64,000 nucleotides of DNA from the NCBI GenBank assembly GCA_046328125.1, contig JAXLXF010000009.1, positions 124,001 to 188,000 on the forward strand, given 5' to 3'. The translations under genes were made by a program, and so were the position numbers. The notes beneath the pieces are model-generated. The model had not been told where the DNA came from, did no database searches, and saw only the letters and a program-made list of their open reading frames with translations. Of this stretch, positions 30,910 to 40,143 are shown in pieces (positions within the stretch are counted from its first letter, which is position 1; the number at the start of each line of letters is the position of its first letter). Source of the stretch: JADZEM01 sp046328125 (GTDB lineage Bacteria > Chloroflexota > UBA6077 > JACCZL01).

Positions 30910-32118
30910 TTACGGCAGCGCGAGCTTCGGATCGACGGCGGTGGCGTTGATGCGCAGCTCGAAGTGGAGATGCGGCCCTGTCGTGCGGCCGGTCATGCCG
31001 ACGGTCGCGATGGGATCGCCGGTCAGCACCTTGTCGCCCTCCTTGACGGAGAAGGCGCCGCAGTGGGCGTACCACGTCGAGATGCCGTCGCCGTGATCCA
31101 GGATGACGATCCAGCCGTAGCCGTTGAACCCTTCCGGGTTCTGCTTCGCCATCTTCACGGTGCCAGCGAGCGCCGCCTTGATCTGCGTGCCGAGCGGCGT
31201 GTAGATGTCGATGCCGGTGTGACCCGGGCGGAAACCCTGGCTGACGCCACTCTTGGGCGGGTTGTTCGGGACCGGCCAGGCAAGCTTGGGGATCTTCTTG
31301 TTGGTAATCGTGACGGACGGGCCACCGGTCGGCGTGATCGCGTTCGGCGTCACGATCAGCGGCGCGATCGTAGACATCACCGGCGGCGTCGGGGAGCCAG
31401 TGCCAGCGTTCGGCGGCGGGATCGGCGTGGGATCTTCGCTGCTGGCCGCCGTCACCGGCACCGGCGCAAAGGTTGGATCGCCGGACGGCGCCTTGAGCGG
31501 GACCGGGATCAGGAGCCGCTGACCGGGCGTCAGCGTCGCGTCCTCGGCGAGTCCGTTCACGAGCGCGATGCCCGTCTTCGAGACGCTGTACGTCTGGGCG
31601 AGTGAGTCCAGGGTGTCGCCATCCTTGACGGTATGCAGCTTCCCGGTAGACGGCGGGATCGTGAGTGATTGCCCCTGCTTCAGGACGTTCGCATCGGAGA
31701 GGTTGTTCGCCCAGAGGATGGCATCCACGCTCACCCCGTGCTTCTTCGCAATCGAGAAGAGGGTGTCGCCGGCCTGCACGACGTACGTCTTGGGCGCCAC
31801 TGGCGGCGCAGCGGACGCATCTGCCGGGGCGGGTCCACCGGTCCCAGGTGGGGCATCGCCGGCGGCCTGAGGCTCGGGCGCCGGCGGCTCTTCACCGGGC
31901 GCTGGCGGCGCGGCCGGATCCTCGGCGGCGAAGACGACGTGGCGATCGGCGGCCACAACTGCCGCCGTGCCGAGAAGCAAAGCCAGGAGCTCGCGTCGAC
32001 TTGGCCGACGCCAGCTCCCTGAAATGGTCGAGTTGTGTGATCTGGCTGCCGGGCCGTTACTCGTCGAATCGACGAGCCTGGACTGTGGAGCCAGCATACG
32101 GTCTGCGGGACCAGTCAT
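30910..32118 (-). CDS. LysM and M23-domain peptidoglycan hydrolase
   Basis: 402 residues from the ATG at 32118; a longer frame exists but has no better site. A basic, twin-arginine-like leader (RRPSRRELLALLLGTAAVV) suggests export. Two LysM domains follow (about residues 111-156 and 161-206, opening YVVQAGDTLFSIAKKHGVS and HTVKDGDTLDSLAQTYSVS), then a Thr/Pro linker and a C-terminal M23 peptidase domain. Zinc ligands are in HTGIDI (H300, D304) and HLHFEL (H385), with H383 and H352 as catalytic partners. It should cut peptide cross-links of peptidoglycan or act as a regulator of division amidases. Single gene. Confidence 0.93.
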   Translation of the reverse strand: MTGPADRMLAPQSRLVDSTSNGPAARSHNSTISGSWRRPSRRELLALLLGTAAVVAADRHVVFAAEDPAAPPAPGEEPPAPEPQAAGDAPPGTGGPAPADASAAPPVAPKTYVVQAGDTLFSIAKKHGVSVDAILWANNLSDANVLKQGQSLTIPPSTGKLHTVKDGDTLDSLAQTYSVSKTGIALVNGLAEDATLTPGQRLLIPVPLKAPSGDPTFAPVPVTAASSEDPTPIPPPNAGTGSPTPPVMSTIAPLIVTPNAITPTGGPSVTITNKKIPKLAWPVPNNPPKSGVSQGFRPGHTGIDIYTPLGTQIKAALAGTVKMAKQNPEGFNGYGWIVILDHGDGISTWYAHCGAFSVKEGDKVLTGDPIATVGMTGRTTGPHLHFELRINATAVDPKLALP

Positions 32119-32350
32119 CGCGCGGCGGTGCCCTTCCAGCGGAGAGTCTGAGACGCTGACGCGTGCCAGCCGAAGCGAAGCCCCCGAATAGTAGGGTCTG
32201 CGGCTCGGGGCGTCAACTCCTGGTCTGTCACAAACCAATCACAACTGCCCAAAACAGGCCCCTGTGAGAGAACGACGAACGAGCGAGCGAGGGGATTCGC
32301 GAAACCTTCACATTCGGGCCGTATTCCTCGCTTCCGTCAACTCCGCCGTT

Positions 32351-34930
32351 CTAGGCTACCCATTCCGTGTGCAGCACCGACCCTTCGGGCCGCTTCTGCA
32401 CGTCGATGCGGACCGGGAATCGCTCCTTCAGATCGTCCAGGTGGGTGATGACCAGGATCATCGCGAACTCGTCTTCGATGCTCTTGATCGCCTCGACCAG
32501 CCGCTCGCGACCCTCCTGATCCTGGCTTCCAAACCCCTCGTCGATCACCAGCGTCTCCAGCCGAGCACCGGCTCGCTGGGCCAGCAGCCGCGAGAGCGCG
32601 ATCCGCAGTGCGAAGTTGACCCGGAACGCCTCACCGCCGGAGTACATCTCGTACGGGCGGCTGCCGAGGTTGTCGTGGATGACCACGTCCAGCGTCTCGA
32701 TCTGGCCGTCGCCGCTGGCTCGCTCGCGGGTGGTCCGGAGATCGACGTGCATCCGGCCGTCCGTCATCTGGGCCAGCAGGCGGTTCGCCTCGTCCTCGAT
32801 CTCGGGGATGGCCGTCTCGATCAGCATCGCCTGGATGCCGTTCCGCCCGAACGCTGTCGTCAGCTCGGCGAACAGTCCCTTCTCACGCAGCACGTCGTCC
32901 AGCTCCGCGATGCGCTCGGTCCGGGTCCGCTCCAGTTGCTCCAGGTAGCTCAGGCGCTGGCGGGCCTCGCCGAGCGCAGTGGTGGCGGCGGTGTGCTCGC
33001 GCCGCAGCTGGGCCAGCACGTGCTCGGCCGTCTCGACTCGCTGGCGGAGCGCCGGCAGGTCGTGGATCTGCTCGCGGAGGCTGGCGATGCGCGCTCGGTC
33101 CTCGTCCAGCCGCTCCTGCCAGGAGAGGAGCGACGCCTGGGCCTGGGCCAGCGCGTCTTCACGCACGGTCAGCGCCTGGCGCGCCACGGCCAGCTCGCGG
33201 CTCAGCTCCTCGTACTGGAGCAGGCCCGTCAGCTCGTCCCGCACGCGACGATGGGTGGCGCCGTCGTAGGCCAGCGCCTCGATCTGGGCCATGACTGCCT
33301 GGAGCTGCGCCGCCTCGGCTTCGGCGTAGGCGCGCCGGGCGAGGCGGTCTTCGAGCTTCCGGAGCTCCGCGCGGGCAGCTTCGGCCTCCCTGGCGGCCTT
33401 GCGGGCGCCCTCCAGCGCGTGCTCGGCGGTGGCGAGCCGGCGCTCGACGCCGGCCAGTTGCGTGACCTCCTCGGTCAGCCGCTTGCGGTCGGCGTCGCGC
33501 TGGGCGATCACGCCATCCAGGTGCTTGAAGCGAGCGGAGTTGTGGTCGTGCTGCGCCCGCTGCGCCTTCCCCTCGGCGGTGTACTCGGCGGTCAGGCGCT
33601 CGCGGCTCGCCTCGTCGAGCTGGCTGTGGCAGATCGGGCAGATCGGCTCGGCCTGGATGGTGGTGATCTTCTCCTTGAGCGAGACCATCTCCTTGCGCAA
33701 CCCGTCGTTGGCGCCTCGAAGCTCGGCGGCCTCCTCGCGAACGGCGCTCAATCCGCGTTCGACCTCCGCCTGCCGCGCCTGGAGCCGTGCGAGCTCCTGC
33801 TGATCCTGATGCGCCTTCGTCAGCGCGCGCTGGTGGTCGTCCAGTCCGCTGGCCTCCCGCTCGTAGCGCGTGAGGTGCTGCTGCTGGCTGCGCACCTCGG
33901 CCTCCAGGCGGGCGCGCGCCGCGCTGATGACGCTTTCTAGCTGACTGCGCCGGTCGTTGAGCGGCGTCAACTCGTGGAGCTTGCGGTTGAGGGTGTCATG
34001 GGCCTCGCGGGTGCGCGCCAGGGTGGCAGCGCCGCGCTCGATCTCCTCGGCCTTCTCCAGGGTGAACCGCAGTTGCCCCAGCGCCTTTTGATGCTCCGCG
34101 ATCTGCTTCTGCTGGCGATCCACCTCGGACTGGGCCTGGTTGGCGCGGTTGCTGGCATCGGCGAGCTCCCGTTCGCGCGCGGCAAGCTGCGTCACCTGCT
34201 CCTGGAGGCCGCGCACAACCGTCTCGCCTTCCTGGAGCCGTTTGTCCAACGCGACGATCTCGTCGGTGAGGCGCTCGCGCTCGGCCTCGTAGGTGGGGCG
34301 CTGCTCCAGCTCGGCGTCGGCCTCGCGGACGCGCCGGGTGAGCTCCTGCTGGCGGCTCTCGCGGCGGCGGACCTCCTCGCGGGCGCGCTCCTGGAGGCGG
34401 TCGTACTCGGAGAGCTCCAGGATGTCGGCCAGCACCTGCTTGCGCTCGGCGGGGGTGCGGGTGGTGAACGCGTCGGCATGGCCCTGCAAGATGAACGCCG
34501 AGTTGGTAAAGGTGGTGTAGCTCATCCGCAGAAGGCCGGCGATCTTGGCGTCAGTCTCACGGATGGTGTTACCGGCGATCGAGCGGAACGTCTCGCCGTC
34601 GAACATCGCGAGGTCGAGCAGGCTGGTGCCGCTGCCGGACCGACCGCGCGGCGCGGTCCACTTGCGGACGACACGATACGTCTCGCCGGCCAGGCGGAAC
34701 TCGAATTCGACCTCCATCTCGCTGCGCCCGACGTGCACGAGCTGGTGCCCGGACCCCGATCCCGCGCGCGAGTAGCCCCACAATGCCCAGGTGATCGCGT
34801 CGAGCAGGGTGGACTTGCCGGCGCCGTTCTCGCCGGAGAGGCAGGCGATCCGGATACCCTCGAACAGCAGCGGCTCGTGGATGTCCGTGTACGACATGAA
34901 GTTGCGGAGCGCGAGGCGGATCGGGATCAT
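32351..34930 (-). CDS. sbcC: Rad50/SbcC-like SMC-family ATPase
   Basis: 859 residues. The N-terminal ABC half has Walker A GENGAGKST (33-41) and the Q-loop region with FILQGHADAFTTRTP. Long coiled-coil arms (about 170-690) flank a zinc hook, CPIC near residue 430. The C-terminal half has the signature YSGGEAFRVNFALRIALSR and Walker B LVIDEGFGSQDQEG. With Mre11/SbcD it forms a DNA-end tethering and resecting complex. Shorter than E. coli SbcC (1048) and closer to archaeal Rad50 (about 880). It is the last gene of the herA-sbcD-sbcC series, separated from sbcD by a dispersed repeat rather than adjoining it. Confidence 0.95.
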   Translation of the reverse strand: MIPIRLALRNFMSYTDIHEPLLFEGIRIACLSGENGAGKSTLLDAITWALWGYSRAGSGSGHQLVHVGRSEMEVEFEFRLAGETYRVVRKWTAPRGRSGSGTSLLDLAMFDGETFRSIAGNTIRETDAKIAGLLRMSYTTFTNSAFILQGHADAFTTRTPAERKQVLADILELSEYDRLQERAREEVRRRESRQQELTRRVREADAELEQRPTYEAERERLTDEIVALDKRLQEGETVVRGLQEQVTQLAARERELADASNRANQAQSEVDRQQKQIAEHQKALGQLRFTLEKAEEIERGAATLARTREAHDTLNRKLHELTPLNDRRSQLESVISAARARLEAEVRSQQQHLTRYEREASGLDDHQRALTKAHQDQQELARLQARQAEVERGLSAVREEAAELRGANDGLRKEMVSLKEKITTIQAEPICPICHSQLDEASRERLTAEYTAEGKAQRAQHDHNSARFKHLDGVIAQRDADRKRLTEEVTQLAGVERRLATAEHALEGARKAAREAEAARAELRKLEDRLARRAYAEAEAAQLQAVMAQIEALAYDGATHRRVRDELTGLLQYEELSRELAVARQALTVREDALAQAQASLLSWQERLDEDRARIASLREQIHDLPALRQRVETAEHVLAQLRREHTAATTALGEARQRLSYLEQLERTRTERIAELDDVLREKGLFAELTTAFGRNGIQAMLIETAIPEIEDEANRLLAQMTDGRMHVDLRTTRERASGDGQIETLDVVIHDNLGSRPYEMYSGGEAFRVNFALRIALSRLLAQRAGARLETLVIDEGFGSQDQEGRERLVEAIKSIEDEFAMILVITHLDDLKERFPVRIDVQKRPEGSVLHTEWVA

Positions 34931-34949
34931 CGCGCCTCCAGCCTCGGAC

Positions 34950-35058
34950 CGTCCGTGGGTTGAAACCCACGTCTACAGTCATGGCGTCGCGCTGCGACGC
35001 CCGCACCCCGTCGCGTAGCGACGGTGCGATGGTAGACGTGGACTTCAGTCCACGGCCC
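34950..35058. repeat. Hairpin-ended dispersed repeat, copy B (between sbcD and sbcC)
   Basis: Best-preserved copy. Left hairpin GTGGGTTGAAACCCAC (34955-34970), right hairpin GTGGACTTCAGTCCAC (35038-35053), and two inner stems, GGCGTCGCGCTGCGACGCC (34983-35001) and CGTCGCGTAGCGACG. The distance between the two hairpin centres is 83 bases. It fills the gap between the sbcD stop and sbcC start. Confidence 0.9.
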
Positions 35059-35109
35059 GATGCTCACGACGTTGCCCGGACCGGCATAAGCGGACGAGAT
35101 CATGCTCGG

Positions 35110-36321
35110 CTACTCGTCCATCAGGGTGCGGGCGCGGGCCAGCAGCAGGTCGCGGCGGTCGGCCGGGACGTTCTGCTGCTCGAAGTACAACGAGACCATC
35201 TCGAGCGGGGTCCGGCCCCGCACGTCGGCGCCGGCGATGCGGATGCGGGCCTCGTCGGTGTACTCGCGCTGGATCGGGGTCAAGAAGTGGGCGTCCGTGA
35301 GCTGGCGGCGGACCTCGCGCTCGTCCACGGCCTGGAGGCGCGCCCGCGGCCCACGCAGCTGGAGCCGCACGATGGCGTTCTCGACGCGCGGCCCGGCCCG
35401 CAGGATCGCCTTGACGACCTCCTCGGTGGGCGTCTCGGTGAGCGGCTCGGCCTTGATGGTCAGGAACGGGCGCGCTTTGACCGGCACCAGCTCCCATTCG
35501 CTCCTGCCGGCCTGGAGCTCGACCAGCACGAACCCCTTCTTCTCGTCTTCCTCGCTGAAATCGACGCGATTGATGCTGCCGGCGTACACCACGGGGCGCG
35601 GCCCGGTCACGACGGCCTGGTGCTTGTGGATGTGCCCGAGCGCGAAGTAGCCCACGTTCGGAAGGTCGAGCATGCTGGCGTTGAGGACCGGGTCGTTGCC
35701 GAGGGTCAGCAGCCGCTCGGCGCCGACGCGCGCCCCGAAGACGTGGACGTGCCCGACCATCGCGGTGGGGACATGGGGGTCGAGCTCTGCGCAGGTGGCC
35801 TGGAGCGAGCCTTCGATGATGCCGGCCATCTGCTGCACCAGCTCGTCGAGGGCCAGGTTCTTGTACTCGTCGTGGGCCATGAAGGTGCTGCGGGTCAGCC
35901 AGGGCAGCGCCACCACCTGCAATGGCCCACTCCGGGTCTCGATGCGCTGCGCCCCGATCCGCCGCATGACGGTGACGTTGGGCAGCTCCAGCTCGCGGAA
36001 GATGTCCACGGAGGTGGCGCGGCCGGCCGCCATCGGGGTGTCATGGTTGCCGGGCACCAGCACGACGTGGATGTCGTGGCGGATCAACCGCAGGATGCGC
36101 CGGGCGAGCTCGCGCTGGTGGGTGGGGGACGGGTCGCGCGACTTGTAGACGTCGCCGGCCACCATCACGGCGTCCACGCGCTCGTCGATGGCGCGAGTGA
36201 CGGCTTCGTCCAGAGTGTCCAGGAAGTCGTGCAGGCGCGTGTTGAGGCCGGTCTCGGGGTTGAGCCGGCCGTAGTTCTCCATCCCGATGTGGACGTCCGC
36301 GAGGTGGAGGAGCCTAATCAT
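35110..36321 (-). CDS. sbcD: Mre11/SbcD-like DNA exonuclease
   Basis: 403 residues. All phosphoesterase motifs are present in order: LLHLADVHIG (I), AVMVAGDVYKSRDPS (II), VVLVPGNHDTP (III), TAMVGHVHVFG and YFALGHIHKHQ (IV-V). These bind two manganese ions for nuclease activity. The rest forms the capping domain and the Rad50-binding helices. Starts at an ATG eight bases inside the end of the HerA gene, so the two are cotranslated. Partner of the Rad50-like protein downstream for processing of double-strand ends and hairpins. Confidence 0.95.
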   Translation of the reverse strand: MIRLLHLADVHIGMENYGRLNPETGLNTRLHDFLDTLDEAVTRAIDERVDAVMVAGDVYKSRDPSPTHQRELARRILRLIRHDIHVVLVPGNHDTPMAAGRATSVDIFRELELPNVTVMRRIGAQRIETRSGPLQVVALPWLTRSTFMAHDEYKNLALDELVQQMAGIIEGSLQATCAELDPHVPTAMVGHVHVFGARVGAERLLTLGNDPVLNASMLDLPNVGYFALGHIHKHQAVVTGPRPVVYAGSINRVDFSEEDEKKGFVLVELQAGRSEWELVPVKARPFLTIKAEPLTETPTEEVVKAILRAGPRVENAIVRLQLRGPRARLQAVDEREVRRQLTDAHFLTPIQREYTDEARIRIAGADVRGRTPLEMVSLYFEQQNVPADRRDLLLARARTLMDE

Positions 36322-37993
36322 TGTCGTCGCCGAACAGCTCCTGGTAGCGGTTGCGCGCCTTGACGCTGGTCGCGATCGGGTCGTCGCCCCAGGGGCGGTC
36401 CGGGGTGGGAGTCGTGGCGAGGTTACGGCTCGATCTAGCGACCCAGGCGTAGAACGCTTCGTCGTACGGACGGGTGCGCAACGCCATCGGCATCGGGACG
36501 GCGTGCCCCAGGATCATCGCCTGCTGGCGCGAGTCCAGGCTGGCGAGGATCGCGCGGAGGTGCGCGGCGCCACTGACGCCGGCCAGGGTCGCCTCGATGT
36601 CCTTGTCGTCGTTGAGGGCGCAGGTGATCCTCGTGCCAAGCTGCGAGAGAACTTCGTCGTCGATGCCGGACGGGCGCTGATCGACCACGAGGAGGGTGAC
36701 GTTGTACTTTCTCAGCTCACGCGCGATGGTCCCAAAGATCGTCTGATTGGCGGCGCGCGGGTTCAGGAACTTGTGGGCCTCTTCGATGGTGATCATCAGT
36801 TGCGGGGGCGCCTGACCCTTGCCCTGCTTGCTCGCCTCGACCTTCTCGGTCCAGGCGCGGTGGATGCGGCGGGTGATGACGTTGGCGGCGAGCATGTAGG
36901 CGAGCAGGTTGCTCTGCTGCCCGAACTCCAGGACGACGTGCTGGCGCTGGGAGAGGGCGGCGATCAGGCGGTCCAGGCCGGAGTCGCGCTCGGTGACGCG
37001 CGGCTGCACGAACGGCAGGCGCTTGAAGCGGAGCAGCCGGCGTTGGAGCGCGGCCAGCGACTGCGGATGAGCGCGGATACTCTGAGCAATCTCCTCGGCA
37101 TCCGCGTCGTCGTCGGTGAGCTGCGCGATCCAGTCCGCGCCGAGACGCTCGCGGCAGAGGCCAGCCGAATCGACGGCGGTGGTGTTGAGCTGAAGCTCGT
37201 CGGCCAGCAGCGCGATGTCCTCGATCTCGATCTCGTTGAGGCCGACTTTGATGGCGCCGTCGTTGGAGGTGCCGGAGCGCGGGTCGAGGGTGTAGACCTG
37301 GACTCTAGATCCGAACAGCGGGCGCAGCCCCTTAACCTGATAGCCGGACTCGCTCTGGCTGAGTGCGCCGTACTCGTTGTGCATGTCGAAGATCAGGTTG
37401 ACGGCGGCGCCGCTCGTCACGATCCCGCAGTGCAGCAGCCTCGTCAGGAAGCTCTTGCCGGTCCCGGACTTGCCGAACACGCCGTTCGAGCGCTCCACGA
37501 ACCGCTTGAGGTCGAGCCGGACCGGCACGTCCATGTCGAGCGGCTGCCCGATCTCGAAGCGGCGGTTGTCCTCCGTCTCCGGCCCGAAGACGCGGTCGAA
37601 GTCGGCTTCGGCCGCTTTGAAGACCTCGGCGAAGTGGGGCGGGATGGTTCGGACCGGCTTCGGGCCGTCCTCGACGGAGGCGTCCTCCGAGCCGTCGCGG
37701 GCGAGCATCAGCATCGGCTGGATCGCGAGGGCGCCGTAGGCCGTCGTGCCGGCGAGCACCTGGCGCGTGAACAGGTCGTCTGGCGAGGGGGGATCGGCCA
37801 GCAGGTCTTTGTTGGTGGCGTCCAGGCGAACGTCGGTGACCAGGCAGAAGTAGTCGTGGCGCTGGCCGGTGATGCGCACGAACTGGCCAACGCGGATGTC
37901 CTCGACCGACTGGTCGCCGTGCAGGCGCGCACGGAGGCCGTCCACGAGCGACCCCTCGACGATCAAGCCCAGTCTGTCGTCAGCCACGCACAT
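36314..37993 (-). CDS. herA: HerA-like DNA translocase/helicase
   Basis: 559 residues from the ATG at 37993; the GTG at 38014 lies in a C-rich repeat. An N-terminal HAS-barrel-like region (about 7-100, LGLIVEGSLVDGLRARL and VRITGQRHDYFCLVTDVRLD) leads to the RecA-like motor: Walker A GKSGTGKS (174-181), Walker B LMITIEEAHKFLNPR, and an arginine-finger region near the C-terminus. In archaea HerA is a hexameric pump that feeds DNA to the nuclease NurA, and its gene clusters with mre11 and rad50. The same cluster exists here, overlapping sbcD by eight bases, but no NurA gene is present in the window. Confidence 0.92.
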   Translation of the reverse strand: MCVADDRLGLIVEGSLVDGLRARLHGDQSVEDIRVGQFVRITGQRHDYFCLVTDVRLDATNKDLLADPPSPDDLFTRQVLAGTTAYGALAIQPMLMLARDGSEDASVEDGPKPVRTIPPHFAEVFKAAEADFDRVFGPETEDNRRFEIGQPLDMDVPVRLDLKRFVERSNGVFGKSGTGKSFLTRLLHCGIVTSGAAVNLIFDMHNEYGALSQSESGYQVKGLRPLFGSRVQVYTLDPRSGTSNDGAIKVGLNEIEIEDIALLADELQLNTTAVDSAGLCRERLGADWIAQLTDDDADAEEIAQSIRAHPQSLAALQRRLLRFKRLPFVQPRVTERDSGLDRLIAALSQRQHVVLEFGQQSNLLAYMLAANVITRRIHRAWTEKVEASKQGKGQAPPQLMITIEEAHKFLNPRAANQTIFGTIARELRKYNVTLLVVDQRPSGIDDEVLSQLGTRITCALNDDKDIEATLAGVSGAAHLRAILASLDSRQQAMILGHAVPMPMALRTRPYDEAFYAWVARSSRNLATTPTPDRPWGDDPIATSVKARNRYQELFGDDND

Positions 37994-38005
37994 TGCTCCC
38001 CAGGA

Positions 38006-38056
38006 AAGCCCCACCCCCAGCCCCCTACTGTCCCCATTGCAATGGACAGTAGAGCG
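38006..38056. repeat. C-rich dispersed repeat with CTACTGTCC hairpin
   Basis: GCCCCACCCCCAGCCCCC, then a nine-base stem CTACTGTCC / GGACAGTAG around CCATTGCAAT. Upstream of herA. Member of the same family as 13972 and 43919. Confidence 0.65.
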
Positions 38057-38060
38057 GGAG

Positions 38061-38193
38061 CCACCCTGTCATCCTGAGCCACCCTGTCATCCTGAGCCAC
38101 CCTGTCATCCTGAGCTTGCGAAGGATCTCCCAGCCCCGCCCAGCACTCAGGGAGTTCTGTTTCTCGGTTAGGAGATCCTTCGCGAGCTCAGGA
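38061..38193. repeat. TGTCATCCTGAG-type repeat with three 18-base direct repeats and long hairpin
   Basis: Three tandem copies of CCACCCTGTCATCCTGAG (38061-38114), then an inverted repeat CCTGAGCTTGCGAAGGATCT (38108-38127) against AGATCCTTCGCGAGCTCAGG (38173-38192). TGTCATCCTGAG(CG)...AAGGATCT repeats of this sort occur in many bacterial genomes. It sits beside the transposase relic. Confidence 0.75.
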
Positions 38194-38199
38194 TTTGGT

Positions 38200-39310
38200 G
38201 ATTGGACAATCGGATGGGCCGCTCCTTTCGTCAAGCCGCGCGTTGTGGGGGTCTGCGGACGACCGGCTGGCGCGGATGAGGCTGCGGGCGCTGACCTGGG
38301 CGTCGGCCGGGGGCTTTTCCGCGCGGTTGGCCGAGCCGTTCCAACTGGCAGAAAAGGGCCGCGGCGCGCGGACGCGGGCGGGGTGGGCGGGTCGGCAGGA
38401 GCGGGCTTCCCATGGGAGCCGTTGGTCGGCGACCACGGGTCGGGCGAGCCAGAGCATCCAGGGCATGGCGAGCAGCCAGCTCCAGCGTCGGCGGCCCGGG
38501 GTAGCGGGCGGACGGTCAGCCGGGTCGTGCTTGAGGAAGCGGAAGCCATGCTCGATGACGTAGCGGCGGGTGTACCACCGCCAGAGGTCGAGCAGGTCGT
38601 CGGGCAGCGGCGCCGATCAGGCCAGAGCGGCTTGGGCGTCTTGACGTGGCGGGGCAGCCGCTCGACCTGAAGGACCAGGGTGAACGGGCATCGGCGCGCT
38701 GGCGTGCAGGTGCTCCCAACGTCGACCTGCACCTGGCCGTGGCCGACGTCCATCGCCGTCGTCGGCGCCGGTCGCGGGGTCGGACAGCAAGGCGGGCGGT
38801 CGTCCACGCCAGGTGCGCGGCCTGGCGGCCGAAGAACTCGATTCGAGCAGGCGACCAGGATGTCGAGCGGCAGGTCGGCCCGCGGATCGGGTCGTAGGCT
38901 GTCGTATCCCGCCGGGCGCGCGGGGGGCGGGCGATGGCCGATGACCTCGGTCGCCGTGCCTCGGTGGGGCCGCGTCGGACTCAGCGGCGCACCCCTGCTC
39001 GATCTCGGGCATCACCAGCACTGTACTCGGCGACCACCCCTCGCGGGATGGCGTGTGCGGTGGCCCCACGTCGCACTCGTCTCGCCGCCGGCCAGGTCGC
39101 CCGTCGCCGCCAGCCGAGCGGCGCTGTCCGCTGCCGGCCTCACCAGCGCCCGGGGGCCGCACTGTCCGTCTACGCGTCGCTGCACCGGCAGCGACGCCGA
39201 AATCGATGCCAGCTCAAATGCCAGATTCGCCGGCCCGACGACACCACCGCTGCCCAGCGCCGAACAGGGCTTTCCGGGGCCCGGTCTGGTGCGACGAAAC
39301 GCGCGGATCG
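38200..39310 (-). pseudogene. Decayed transposase (IS4/IS701-like) between herA and the HAS-barrel gene
   Basis: No single frame is open. In reverse, the clearest segment (about 38330-38600) reads LLDLWRWYTRRYVIEHGFRF, then LKHDPADRPP and RRRWSWLLAMPWMLWLARPV, the C-terminal DDE region (with the catalytic Glu in VIEHGF) of a transposase group common in Chloroflexota and Actinomycetota. Upstream segments in other frames include VLQVERLPRHVKTPKPLW and YDSLRPDPRADLPLD. The tail shows QPRGKAPGRRPGQRP. Multiple frameshifts and stops show it is long dead. Boundaries are approximate. Confidence 0.7.
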
Positions 39311-39409
39311 TCTGACTGCGTGGCTTCACCCACGCATTCCTGCGCCGACGCCCGCCAGGCCTTCCCCGCTTCTGTCCAATCTCAATGCTGCTCGACGGTC
39401 TACGATTCG

Positions 39410-39435
39410 CTCCTGTCTCCTGTCTCCTGTCTCCT
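39410..39435. repeat. Heptamer tandem repeat (CTCCTGT)
   Basis: Three full copies and a partial copy of CTCCTGT, ending four bases beyond the stop codon of the HAS-barrel gene. One of three heptamer arrays that abut gene 3' ends in this window. Confidence 0.8.
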
Positions 39436-39438
39436 CGG

Positions 39439-40143
39439 CTAGTCCGCGAGAGCCCGCAGGATCGCGGAGAGACGCGGATAGTCGTGTTTCAGCAACGTCG
39501 CCAGCTCGCGGCCGGCCGCGATGCGGAACGCCGATTCGTCCGGGCGGGCTGCGCCTGCCAGCCGGACGTTCGCGGCCAGCAGCGCGTCGATTGGCGCGTA
39601 GCTCGCCGAGAGGATGGTACGGAAGTAGTCGAGCCGCGTCGTCAGCCGCGCGATCTCATCTCGGTCACACTCCACGACGGACCAGTGGAGCGGCGGCGGG
39701 CTGGGCGGCAGATAGGAGCGGATGACTCGACGCGGATCGTCGTGCTCCTCGAAACCGACGATGAGCGCGGAGAATTCGGTCCGCAGCAGCTGTTCGAGAT
39801 CCGGGTTCTGGTCGAAAATGGCGCCGTCGCGCATGCCGTCTCGGCCGCGCAGGACCGGCCGGCCGCCCGGCTCCAGGCTGCCGGTGTGGATCGCGTAGAC
39901 GACGCCGTAGACGGTGCGCTCGGCAGACGTCACTTTCACGAATCCACCGAACGGCGGCGCCACGTTGAGCGTGCACGCCTGCGCCGCAAACTCGGCGACG
40001 GCGGTGTCGACGATCTCGCCGATGGGGACACCGCTGGCGGTCGAAGCAGACTGGGCAGACAGCGGGACGACGCTCGGGCCGAGGGGCGCCCCGATCCGGG
40101 CGTGACCGTTGCCCAGGCCATTGCCGCCGTTCACGCTCTCCAT
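39439..40143 (-). CDS. HAS-barrel domain protein
   Basis: 234 residues; ATG at 40143 with GGAGG seven bases upstream. After a variable N-terminus the protein has VPIGEIVDTAVAEFAAQ, PPFGGFVKVTSAERTVYGVV, then YAIHTGSLEPGGRPV, LRTEFSALIVGFEEH and SYLPPSPPPLHWSVVECDRD. This matches a conserved cyanobacterial/Chloroflexota family annotated as HAS-barrel proteins; the HAS barrel is the N-terminal domain shared by HerA and ATP synthases. Its closeness to herA on the same strand suggests a role with HerA in DNA processing. About 1.3 kb of repeat and transposase relic now separates the two genes. Function not established. Confidence 0.75.
   Translation of the reverse strand: MESVNGGNGLGNGHARIGAPLGPSVVPLSAQSASTASGVPIGEIVDTAVAEFAAQACTLNVAPPFGGFVKVTSAERTVYGVVYAIHTGSLEPGGRPVLRGRDGMRDGAIFDQNPDLEQLLRTEFSALIVGFEEHDDPRRVIRSYLPPSPPPLHWSVVECDRDEIARLTTRLDYFRTILSASYAPIDALLAANVRLAGAARPDESAFRIAAGRELATLLKHDYPRLSAILRALAD

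Noticed and set aside
32264..33940. Plus-strand frame (558 codons) opposite sbcC
   Set aside because: Leu/Arg-rich shadow of the coiled-coil gene on the minus strand.
38116..38670. Plus-strand frame of 184 codons in the gap upstream of herA
   Set aside because: The reverse strand reads as recognisable transposase segments, so this frame is its shadow.
39439..40143. NurA nuclease to complete the HerA cluster
   Set aside because: The protein lacks the NurA acidic motifs and matches the HAS-barrel family instead; no other candidate nearby.
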